A stretch of 64,000 nucleotides of DNA from an uncultured Lachnospiraceae bacterium (GTDB lineage: Bacteria > Bacillota > Clostridia > Lachnospirales > Lachnospiraceae), in assembly GCA_900316165.1 (NCBI GenBank), contig ONBW01000003.1, positions 20,430 to 84,429 on the forward strand. Reading direction: 5' to 3'. Both the position numbers and the translations under genes were made by a program. Below are positions 53,812 to 61,580 of this stretch, piece after piece (within the stretch, counting starts at the first letter, position 1; each line of letters begins with the position of its first letter). The notes under the pieces are model-generated. The model was not told where the DNA came from and made no database searches. It saw only the letters and a list, made by a program, of their open reading frames with translations.

Positions 53812-55230
53812 ATGCTTAAAAGGTCGATTTGGAATAAACTGCTTTCCTGGAAGAACAGTCCACATCATCCTTTGATTCTTGCTGGACTGAGGCAGACAGG
53901 AAAGACATATATAGTCCGCGAATTCGGCAAAGAGAACTATGAAAACGTGGTATATCTCGATATGAGAAAAGAGGTGCGTTTTCATAGTATTTTTGAGGGC
54001 GATTTTGACATAGATACAATGGTAACGGCAATCACAGCGAATGAGCCTTCGGCACACTTTGTTCCGGGAAAGACGCTTTTGATTCTTGATGAGATACAGG
54101 ATTGCCCTGATGCCAGAAGTTCATTGAAATACTGGGATATAGACGGACGATATGATGTGATAGCAACGGGGAGTTTTCTTGGAGTAAGAGGATTTAGAAC
54201 GCCATATAAGAGAGGTATTCCTGTAGGATACGAACAGAGACTCGAGATGTATCCGCTTTCTTTTGCGGAATTTCTTGAGAATGCGGGAATGCAGCAGAGT
54301 GTTGTAGACTATGTAAAGCAGTGCTTTAAGGATGGTACGCCAGTTATGAAGCCTGTGCATGAAAGAATCAGGGCACTATATTATCAGTATATAGTAGTGG
54401 GCGGAATGCCTGATGCAGTAAATACTTTTTTTGAAACGCATGATATGAATCAGGTCAAAAAGGTTCAGAGACAGATTATAGATTCGATAAGAGATGATTT
54501 CGGCAGATATATGACCGAGAACGGAGAGACAAAAATCAATGAGACGCTGAAGCTTAGAGCTGAAGCCTGTCTCGATTCTGTCCCAGAGCAGCTTTCCCGA
54601 GAGTACAAGAAGTTCAAATACAGCGAAGTCGATGTGAAAGGTCATAGTACCGAAAAGGCAGACGGTCTCTGGTATATAGCTGACGTAGGGCTTGTGCTGC
54701 TATCTTACAATCTCCGCGAGATTTCTGCACCGCTTGAGGCACAGAAGCTTGAAAAGGAGTTCAAGGTTTTTTATGCAGACACAGGACTTTTGGTTTCTCA
54801 GTTAGATGACGGCACAGCGGCTAAAGTGTTAGAGGGAGACCTGAGTGCGTATAAGGGTGCTATTGCGGAAAATACAGTAGCGTGTGCTTTTACAGCGGCG
54901 GGAATTCCGCTGTACTATTACCGGGCAAAGAGCGGATCTCCTGAGCTGGACTTCGTATTCAGCAATCAGGGTGTCCCAACTCTGGTGGAATGCAAATCAT
55001 CACGAACCAGTGCTACCAGTCTGAAGTTTGTTCTGACTCATCCCTCAAGGTTTGGATCACATCCAGCAGTAAAATATGCTGATACTAACGTTGGTGGAGG
55101 AGACGGATTCTCCACATATCCATTGTATGCTCTTGGGTTTCTTGAGAATGAAAGCGATGACAGTTTTGTAGTACCAGAGGTGGACATCGGAAATCTTGCA
55201 GACATAATATCTGATAGGAAAAATAAATGA
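53812..55230 (+). CDS. AAA ATPase with C-terminal DUF4143 nuclease-like domain
   Basis: 472 residues. AAA_14 domain with Walker A AGLRQTGKTY (Lys31) and Walker B LLILDEIQD; a winged-helix-like middle; C-terminal DUF4143 domain with the PD-(D/E)XK-type ELDFVF and LVECKSS. Members often occur in many copies per genome and are suspected defence, mobile or DNA-maintenance factors; no role is settled. It follows SD CAGGAGGTGC and the repeat promoter, and overlaps the flippase gene by ATGA. It breaks an otherwise tight run of surface-polysaccharide genes, which suggests insertion. Confidence 0.87.
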   Translation: MLKRSIWNKLLSWKNSPHHPLILAGLRQTGKTYIVREFGKENYENVVYLDMRKEVRFHSIFEGDFDIDTMVTAITANEPSAHFVPGKTLLILDEIQDCPDARSSLKYWDIDGRYDVIATGSFLGVRGFRTPYKRGIPVGYEQRLEMYPLSFAEFLENAGMQQSVVDYVKQCFKDGTPVMKPVHERIRALYYQYIVVGGMPDAVNTFFETHDMNQVKKVQRQIIDSIRDDFGRYMTENGETKINETLKLRAEACLDSVPEQLSREYKKFKYSEVDVKGHSTEKADGLWYIADVGLVLLSYNLREISAPLEAQKLEKEFKVFYADTGLLVSQLDDGTAAKVLEGDLSAYKGAIAENTVACAFTAAGIPLYYYRAKSGSPELDFVFSNQGVPTLVECKSSRTSATSLKFVLTHPSRFGSHPAVKYADTNVGGGDGFSTYPLYALGFLENESDDSFVVPEVDIGNLADIISDRKNK

Positions 55231-56435
55231 AAAAAGACATAGCCTGGAATACCTTCGGGAATATTTTTTACGGGTTCTGTACCTGGGTTATTACGATACT
55301 TGTCGTGAGGATGGGATCGTTTACTGATGCAGGTTATCTGTCTCTCGCGATGACGACGAGCAGCACCTATAATGCTATCGCGCTGTTTGCGATGAGAAAC
55401 TACCAGATAACGGATTCTGGGCACCTGTACAGTGACGGAGAGTACGTCTCGAGCCGAATCATAAGCTGTCTGGCAGCATACGTGTTTTTGGCTGTGGCGG
55501 CGGTGTTCAGCGGTTCGATGTATCAGGCCATCTGTATTATAGCATTTATGCCAGTCAGACTTTCTGAGGCCTATTCGGATGTGTTCCACGGGATTGACCA
55601 GATGCATGACAGATATGACCTGATCGGAAAGTCATTTACCATGAGAGGCATTGCGGTTATCGTAATCTTCATAGCGGGAATGGCTGTGTCAGGGAATCTG
55701 GCTCTTACTCTTGGACTTATTTCAATCGCTACTTTTGCTATATCAATCCTCTGGGACAAGAGACTTACTTCAAAAATCACAACTATCGAAATGCGGTTAA
55801 AGGACTCGAAGATACTTAAACTGTATTTAAGCTGCCTTCCGCTGATGCTGTTTACTTTTTTCATGGGGATGCAGATGATGTATGCGAAGACGGTTCTTTC
55901 AGAGGTAGTCGGAGTCACAAGGCAGGGCATCTATGCGTCCATATCGAATCCGACCTATGCGATCCAGGTGATGGGAGCTGCGCTCTTTGCGCCTTTCCTT
56001 CCAGTGCTGGCTGAATATCTGAAGGAGAGGGATATACAGGGATTTAACAGAGGAGTGCGGAAGGTCACGGGAATCCTTGTAGTCTTCTCGGCACTGGTGC
56101 TTGTGGCAGCATCGCTCTTAGGCAGATGGGTGCTTGGGATTTTCTTCGGAAAAGAAATCCTTGACTACTATGAGCTCTTTATTCCGGTGGTCATAGTTAT
56201 CATAATAAACACCTTTGTCTACTGGTTCCAGGGAGTTCTTGTAGCCCTCAGGAAAAATGTCCTGCTGGCCGTGGGAATGATAGTGGATTTCATGCTTTTT
56301 GTAATTCTTATCAGGCCTGCAATAGAGATATTCGGAATGAACGGGGCAAGCTACGCGCAGATCCTCTCGCTCGGGCTTTATCTGTTATTTGAGATAATCG
56401 CGACAGCATTTAACGGGAAGAAAATTCAGGAATAA
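55227..56435 (+). CDS. Polysaccharide flippase (MATE/Wzx-like)
   Basis: 402 residues with about 12 membrane segments, polysaccharide-biosynthesis family (MOP superfamily). Features: NTFGNIFYGFCTWVITILVV start, charged loop HGIDQMHDRYDLIGKSF, and MGMQMMYAKTVLSE at the seventh helix. It should flip lipid-linked oligosaccharide across the membrane. A Wzx-type flippase beside a Wzm/Wzt exporter means either two polymers or separate repeat-unit and side-chain export. Last gene of the locus. Confidence 0.88.
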   Translation: MKKDIAWNTFGNIFYGFCTWVITILVVRMGSFTDAGYLSLAMTTSSTYNAIALFAMRNYQITDSGHLYSDGEYVSSRIISCLAAYVFLAVAAVFSGSMYQAICIIAFMPVRLSEAYSDVFHGIDQMHDRYDLIGKSFTMRGIAVIVIFIAGMAVSGNLALTLGLISIATFAISILWDKRLTSKITTIEMRLKDSKILKLYLSCLPLMLFTFFMGMQMMYAKTVLSEVVGVTRQGIYASISNPTYAIQVMGAALFAPFLPVLAEYLKERDIQGFNRGVRKVTGILVVFSALVLVAASLLGRWVLGIFFGKEILDYYELFIPVVIVIIINTFVYWFQGVLVALRKNVLLAVGMIVDFMLFVILIRPAIEIFGMNGASYAQILSLGLYLLFEIIATAFNGKKIQE

Positions 56436-56527
56436 AGTTATTGAAGGAAACGGCGAAGAATCAGTCTTGAAAATAATAAAGAATTCGCTTTTATAAACTT
56501 TGTTAAAAATACATTCAGGAGGATAAA

Positions 56528-57250
56528 ATGAACAAGAAAATTATCAGAGCTTTCAGTCTGGTACTTGCAGTCTGTATGATGCTTGGAGTTTGCGCAGTTC
56601 CAACGCAGGCAGCTAAAAAGAAGAGGAGTCAGTACACGATTGGTATAGATCCGGGACACCAGAGGTATGCCGATACATCCTTAGAGCCGATAGGACCGGG
56701 AGCACGTACAAAGAAAGCAAAGGTTGCCGGAGGAACAAGTGGAAGGTATAGTGGACTTCCAGAGTATCGGCTTACTCTTCAGGTGGCAAGGAAGCTTAAG
56801 AAGGAGCTTGAACGCCGTGGCTATAAAGTCGTTATGACACGCAATAAGCATAGAGTAAATATCTCAAACAGTGAGAGAGCTAAGAAGCTCAACAAATCCT
56901 GTGATATAGCGATAAGACTTCATGGAGATGGGGCAGGCGCCTCAGCACACGGAGCTTCTATGCAGTGCTCGACCAGGAATAATCCATATATCTCAAAGCT
57001 CTACTCGAAATGCAATACACTTTCAAAGGACATCCTGAATGCCTACTGCAAAAAGACCGGTATGAAGAACCGCGGAATCGCATACCGTGACGACCTTACC
57101 GGTACGAATTTCTCAACGATTCCGGTTACCCTCATCGAGATGGGATTTATGACGAATAAATCAGACGATACCTATATGGCAAAGTCGTCCAATCAGACAA
57201 AGATGGCGAAGGGAATAGCCGATGGAATAGATGATTACTTTGGCTTCTGA
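56528..57250 (+). CDS. N-acetylmuramoyl-L-alanine amidase (Amidase_3), secreted
   Basis: 240 residues. Signal peptide MNKKIIRAFSLVLAVCMMLG ending near TQAA. Single catalytic domain: IGIDPGHQRY (Zn His), GLPEYRLTLQVA (Zn Glu), IRLHGDGA (Zn His) and TLIEMGFMTN (catalytic Glu). No cell-wall-binding repeats, so it may rely on charge or partners for localisation. CAGGAGGATAAA sets the start. It lies between the polysaccharide locus and proS as a single gene. Confidence 0.93.
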   Translation: MNKKIIRAFSLVLAVCMMLGVCAVPTQAAKKKRSQYTIGIDPGHQRYADTSLEPIGPGARTKKAKVAGGTSGRYSGLPEYRLTLQVARKLKKELERRGYKVVMTRNKHRVNISNSERAKKLNKSCDIAIRLHGDGAGASAHGASMQCSTRNNPYISKLYSKCNTLSKDILNAYCKKTGMKNRGIAYRDDLTGTNFSTIPVTLIEMGFMTNKSDDTYMAKSSNQTKMAKGIADGIDDYFGF

Positions 57251-57254
57251 AGTC

Positions 57255-57283
57255 TTGACATACCTGGTTATTTTTTCTATGAT
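57255..57283 (+). promoter_or_regulatory. proS promoter
   Basis: TTGACA at 57255-57260, 17-base spacer, TATGAT at 57278-57283. Confidence 0.75.
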
Positions 57284-57460
57284 TATATGTAACTATTCAG
57301 CACCAATGAAAAAAGATGGAAAACGGCGATGCAAGCTTGCTTGCAGGAGCCGGTTTACATCTTTTTTCATGGTGGCCAAGGCGCGTAGCGCCTCTGACCA
57401 CCCACAATGAGAGGCGCGAAGCGCCTCGAATGTGTGGGGTGCTGAACAGTTACGATTATA
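57284..57460 (+). repeat. Cloverleaf-like nested inverted-repeat element in the proS leader
   Basis: An outer stem joins 57289-57304 with 57438-57453 (GTAACT-A-TTCAGCACC against GGTGCTGAA-C-AGTTAC, one mismatch). Inside it are three hairpins: ATGAAAAAAGATG (57306-57318) with its perfect complement at 57358-57370, extended by inner GC stems; GGTGG (57371) with CCACC (57402) around AGGCGC-GTA-GCGCCT; and GAGGCGC-GAA-GCGCCTC at 57411-57427 closed by CACA/TGTG. It starts at the expected transcription start, so the message for proS would begin with a four-way fold. It lacks the T-box bulge sequence. It may be a dispersed MITE-like repeat or a structured leader. Confidence 0.8.
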
Positions 57461-57479
57461 AAAAAGCGAGGACCAAAAA

Positions 57480-58916
57480 ATGGCTGATAAGAAACTGGTG
57501 GAGGCTATTACCTCCCGTGATGAGGATTTTACACAGTGGTACACTGATGTCGTAAAAAAGGCAGAGCTGATGGAGTATTCATCCATCAAGGGCTTCATGA
57601 TCTACAAGCCGAACGGCTATGCTATCTGGGAGAACATCCAGAAAAAAATGGACGCTATGTTCAAGGCAACCGGCGTAGAGAACGTATATCTGCCGGTGCT
57701 TATTCCTGAGAGCCTTCTTCAGAAGGAGAAGGACCATGTAGAGGGCTTTGCACCAGAGGTAGCCTGGGTTACCCAGGGCGGTGGAAACGAGCTTCAGGAG
57801 AGGCTCTGTGTCCGCCCTACATCCGAGACACTTTTCTGTGAGCTCTTCAAGAACAACTGCCATACATACAGAGACCTGCCGATGGTCTACAACCAGTGGT
57901 GCTCGGTAGTCAGATGGGAGAAGACCACCCGTCCTTTCCTTCGTTCATCTGAGTTCCTGTGGCAGGAGGGACATACGATTCACGCTACAGCCGAGGAGGC
58001 TGAGGCCCGCACACTTCAGATGCTGAATATTTATGCGGATTTCTGTGAGAATGAGCTTGCCATCCCTGTTATCAAGGGCCAGAAGACAGATAAGGAGAAG
58101 TTCGCAGGAGCAGAGGCTACCTATACTATCGAGACTATGATGCATGACGGAAAGTCACTTCAGTCCGGTACCTCACATAACTTTGGTGACGGCTTTGCAA
58201 AGGCCTATGGCGTTCAGTACACAGGAAAGGACAACCAGCTCCATCCTGTATATCAGACTTCATGGGGCGCATCAACCCGTCTTATCGGTGCTATCATCAT
58301 GGTACACGGTGACGATTCAGGACTTGTTCTTCCTCCACACATCGCACCTGTTCAGGTTATGATCATCCCTATCCAGCAGCAGAAGGACGGTGTCCTGGAA
58401 GCAGCTTCAAAGGTCAAGGAGCAGCTTTCTGCAGCAGGTCTCTCTGTAAAGCTCGACGATTCAGATAAGAGACCTGGCTGGAAGTTTGCTGAGGAAGAGA
58501 TGAGAGGAATCCCTCTTCGTGTAGAGATCGGACCAAAGGATATCGAGAATGGTCAGTGCGTACTTGTAAGAAGAGACAACCGTGAGAAGACACAGGTCAG
58601 CCTTTCAGAAGTAGCTGAGAAGGCTAAGGAAATCCTTGAAAAGGAGCAGCAGGATATGTTCGACCGCGCAAAGGCATTCCGCGATTCTCATATCTACGAT
58701 GCTCACGACTACGATGAGTTCAAGGATATCGTAAACAACAAGCCTGGTATGGTTCGCGCCATGTGGTGCGGAGATCAGGCCTGCGAGGACAAGATTAAAG
58801 AAGATACTACTGCGACAAGCCGCTGCATGCCATTTGAGCAGGAGCATATCTCAGACAGATGCGTCTGCTGCGGAAGACCGGCTAAGAAGCTTGTCATCTG
58901 GGGAAAAGCTTATTAA
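57480..58916 (+). CDS. proS: Prolyl-tRNA synthetase (short, eukaryote/archaeal-like form)
   Basis: 478 residues. Class II synthetase charging tRNA-Pro. The short form without the bacterial INS editing domain is shown by length and by the C-terminal zinc-like [10 protein letters not shown] ... CMPFEQ ... [10 protein letters not shown] region. Motif 2 is [22 protein letters not shown], split here by a normal loop, and motif 3 includes [15 protein letters not shown]. It ends TAATG, overlapping the next gene by one base. AGGA lies 8 bases before the ATG. Confidence 0.95.
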   Translation: MADKKLVEAITSRDEDFTQWYTDVVKKAELMEYSSIKGFMIYKPNGYAIWENIQKKMDAMFKATGVENVYLPVLIPESLLQKEKDHVEGFAPEVAWVTQGGGNELQERLCVRPTSETLFCELFKNNCHTYRDLPMVYNQWCSVVRWEKTTRPFLRSSEFLWQEGHTIHATAEEAEARTLQMLNIYADFCENELAIPVIKGQKTDKEKFAGAEATYTIETMMHDGKSLQSGTSHNFGDGFAKAYGVQYTGKDNQLHPVYQTSWGASTRLIGAIIMVHGDDSGLVLPPHIAPVQVMIIPIQQQKDGVLEAASKVKEQLSAAGLSVKLDDSDKRPGWKFAEEEMRGIPLRVEIGPKDIENGQCVLVRRDNREKTQVSLSEVAEKAKEILEKEQQDMFDRAKAFRDSHIYDAHDYDEFKDIVNNKPGMVRAMWCGDQACEDKIKEDTTATSRCMPFEQEHISDRCVCCGRPAKKLVIWGKAY

Positions 58917-61504
58917 TGCAATTACCTGATTCAGTTGAAAAAATAATACATACCCTGGAGACAGCCGGCTACGAAGCTTATGCAGTAGGCGGCTGTGTCC
59001 GTGACGCGCTTTTGGGCCTCACACCCGACGACTGGGACATCACTACGTCCGCAGAGCCGGAGGAGGTCAAGGCGCTTTTTTCTCGTACAATAGATACCGG
59101 GATCAAGCATGGTACTGTGACAGTAAGGCTTAATGGAAAGAGCTTCGAAGTCACGACATATCGAATCGACGGAAAGTATGAGGACGGCAGACATCCGGAA
59201 GAGGTTACTTTTACAAAGAGCCTTGAGGAGGATCTTAAACGCCGGGACTTTACTATAAATGCAATGGCCGTAAACGACAGAACAGGTATAGTAGACCTGT
59301 TTGGAGGCCAGGAGGATCTTAAGGCAGGAATTATCCGCTGTGTAGGTGACCCGATGGAGCGCTTTTCTGAGGATGCTCTTAGGATGATGCGTGCGGTGAG
59401 GTTCGCAGCAAAGCTCGATTTTTCAATTGAAGAAGAGACAAAGAAATCCATTTCAATACTTAAAGATAATTTAAGAAAAGTATCAGCAGAGCGCATTCAG
59501 GTGGAGCTTACGAAGCTTATAACTTCCAATCACCCGGAGATGATGAGGACGCTCTATGAGACAGGACTTACATCGGTATTTTTCCCAGAATGGGATAAGG
59601 CGATGGTCTGCGGGCAGAATACGAAGCACCACTGCTACACCGTGGGTGAGCATACTATCGAGGTCATGAAGCATGTAAGAAATGACAAGGTCATGCGACT
59701 TGCCGCTCTGCTTCACGATATCGGAAAGCCTGGAATGAAGCGCACTGATAAGAAAGGACACGACCATTTCCAGGGACATCCGCAGCTCTCTGATATCATG
59801 GCGGAAAGAATTCTGCGCCGTCTGAAATACGACAATGACACGATAAAAAAGGTCTGCATGCTGGTCAGATATCATGACGAGAGGCCCGCGCTAAATCCCA
59901 GAAGCATAAGACGCTGCATGCGCGAAATGAATCTTGATTTTGATGACCTCTTTGAGCTGAAGCGGGCTGATATCGCAGGTCAGAGCGATTACATGCATGA
60001 AGAAAAGCTTGCTGCAGTAGATAAATTTGAAAAGCTGTACCACGAGAATCTTGAATCAGGAAACTGCACCGATAAAAAGCAGCTGGCTGTAAACGGAGGA
60101 GACCTGATAAAAGCCGGGGTTGACAAGGGACCTGAGATGGGCCGAGTCATGGAAAAACTTCTTGATGATGTAATAGATGAGCCCTCTGCAAACACAAAGG
60201 AAACGCTGCTTTCAAGAGCTTTGAATTATTCGAAACTCGCAAAAAAAGGTAAACTGCTTTTAAGTATATTTGCGGTTATTTTTTGCATAAGTATGGGACT
60301 TACTGCCTGTGCAGATAACCGGGGAACGGTCTCCTACAGGGCACCGGGAACTCCGCTTGACGCTTCAGGTGACGCTTCTGCAGACGCCAAAGACTCACTC
60401 GATAAGGTCTATATCATTGAGGAAAATAACCGGGACGAGGGAAAACTTACTGTAATGAATATCACGAGTCTTCGCGAATTCAGATATCCGTACAATGTCT
60501 CGACTGAGTTCCTTGACAAATACGGAGACACAGATTCTGTCGAGGACTTCAAGCCTGGAATGGCTATTACCTTTGACGCGTCGGGCAGATATGGAATGCT
60601 TACTACTGTAAAAAAATCAAACGCTGTCTGGGAATGGGACGATCTGAAGAATTTTTCCTTTGACGAGTCTATAAGTGCTATGCAGTTCGGTGGTGAGAAT
60701 TACAGGTACACTGACTCAACACTTTTTCTCGATGGCAACAACCTGATGGAGAGAAAAGACCTGATAGGCGGCGTTGACGAGGTAATGGTGGTCGGAGTCG
60801 ACAAGGAAGTTCTTGCTGTAGCCCTTACAAAGGGACATGGATATCTGCAGCTTGATGATACAAAGCGTTTTGACGACAGCCTGATTCAGATCGGCTCGTA
60901 TGACGCTGCTCTGGTTTCTTCAGGAAAGACCTTTACAGTGCCAGTCGGAACGTACGCTGTAACCATCGCAAACAATGGCTGGGGCGGTACCAAAAATGTA
61001 AAAATAAAAAAGAACGTGACCTCTGTTCTAAACCTTGAGTCGATGAAGGGCAAGGGGCCGAAGTCATGTAAGCTGAAGTTTGAGATCGATGTGGATGGTG
61101 CGAAAATCTATCTCGATGGTAAACGGGTAAAGACAGATAAGACGATGACTGTACTTTACGGTGCTCATTCGCTTAAGGTTACGGCCGACGGCTATGATGA
61201 CTGGGAAAGAACCCTGTATGTGAACTCACCGACAGCTGTGATTTCGCTCGATATTTCTGACAGCAAGCAGGGTTCGTCGAATAACTCTACTGCGACTACG
61301 AATAATTCTGGAACGACAAACAGCAGTACAAATTCTTCAACTACGAATGATACTAACGGAAGTACAGTTACTACTGGAAATGGAAGCACTACTACGACGA
61401 GCTCGGGTACTACCCAGAAGGAACGTGACAAGGCTCAGGAGAACTATCTGTCAACTCTTGCTGACTCTGTAGTGAATACTCTTGGCTCTTTGAGCTCTGA
61501 CTAA
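58916..61504 (+). CDS. cca: tRNA CCA-adding enzyme fused in frame to a PEGA-domain lipoprotein
   Basis: 862 codons. Residues 1-445 are a class II tRNA nucleotidyltransferase with an HD domain: GGCVRDALLG, DDWDITTSA (catalytic Asp pair), EEDLKRRDFTINAMA, RMMRAVRFAAKL, and HDIGKPGM. It adds CCA to tRNA 3' ends. Residues about 447-465 are a lipoprotein signal, LLLSIFAVIFCISMGLTAC, with lipobox LTAC, followed by an extracellular protein with a PEGA domain (about 700-770, VDGAKIYLDGKRV) and a Ser/Thr/Asn-rich tail. The join is at an A7 run (60241-60247). In the -1 frame a TAA follows at once (60250-60252), which would end a normal-length CCA enzyme; TTG at 60221 could start the lipoprotein. Two genes joined by a one-base change, a slippage site, or a real membrane-tethered fusion are all possible. 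Confidence 0.85.
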   Translation: MQLPDSVEKIIHTLETAGYEAYAVGGCVRDALLGLTPDDWDITTSAEPEEVKALFSRTIDTGIKHGTVTVRLNGKSFEVTTYRIDGKYEDGRHPEEVTFTKSLEEDLKRRDFTINAMAVNDRTGIVDLFGGQEDLKAGIIRCVGDPMERFSEDALRMMRAVRFAAKLDFSIEEETKKSISILKDNLRKVSAERIQVELTKLITSNHPEMMRTLYETGLTSVFFPEWDKAMVCGQNTKHHCYTVGEHTIEVMKHVRNDKVMRLAALLHDIGKPGMKRTDKKGHDHFQGHPQLSDIMAERILRRLKYDNDTIKKVCMLVRYHDERPALNPRSIRRCMREMNLDFDDLFELKRADIAGQSDYMHEEKLAAVDKFEKLYHENLESGNCTDKKQLAVNGGDLIKAGVDKGPEMGRVMEKLLDDVIDEPSANTKETLLSRALNYSKLAKKGKLLLSIFAVIFCISMGLTACADNRGTVSYRAPGTPLDASGDASADAKDSLDKVYIIEENNRDEGKLTVMNITSLREFRYPYNVSTEFLDKYGDTDSVEDFKPGMAITFDASGRYGMLTTVKKSNAVWEWDDLKNFSFDESISAMQFGGENYRYTDSTLFLDGNNLMERKDLIGGVDEVMVVGVDKEVLAVALTKGHGYLQLDDTKRFDDSLIQIGSYDAALVSSGKTFTVPVGTYAVTIANNGWGGTKNVKIKKNVTSVLNLESMKGKGPKSCKLKFEIDVDGAKIYLDGKRVKTDKTMTVLYGAHSLKVTADGYDDWERTLYVNSPTAVISLDISDSKQGSSNNSTATTNNSGTTNSSTNSSTTNDTNGSTVTTGNGSTTTTSSGTTQKERDKAQENYLSTLADSVVNTLGSLSSD
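60221..61504 (+). other. Possible separate lipoprotein gene start within the fusion
   Basis: From TTG 60221 the frame reads MNYSKLAKKGKLLL and continues through the lipobox LTAC, a complete lipoprotein signal with basic N-terminus, giving 427 residues. The ribosome site is weak (AAAGGA about 20 bases away, AAGAG too near). The PEGA domain in the product occurs in envelope proteins that bind peptidoglycan or other proteins. Confidence 0.4.
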
Positions 61505-61510
61505 AAACAG

Positions 61511-61539
61511 TGGAAAAGCGAACAGATTTAAGCTATAAT
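61511..61539 (+). promoter_or_regulatory. Candidate promoter of the phosphohexomutase gene
   Basis: TGGAAA (61511-61516), 17-base spacer, TATAAT (61534-61539). Confidence 0.45.
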
Positions 61540-61580
61540 ATGCATAGTTTAACAGAAAGGCATTTTTCAAAGGAGGAAAA

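Noticed and set aside
53537-54057. Minus-strand frames with CHFSKV-type repeats
   Set aside because: They are translations of the 33-bp DNA repeats and of the antisense strand of the DUF4143 gene.
57284-57460. T-box leader for proS
   Set aside because: No T-box antiterminator sequence and no terminator/antiterminator pair; the fold is a closed four-way junction.
57293-57598. 101-codon minus-strand frame across the proS leader
   Set aside because: It translates the hairpin element and the opposite strand of proS; no ribosome site and no known fold.
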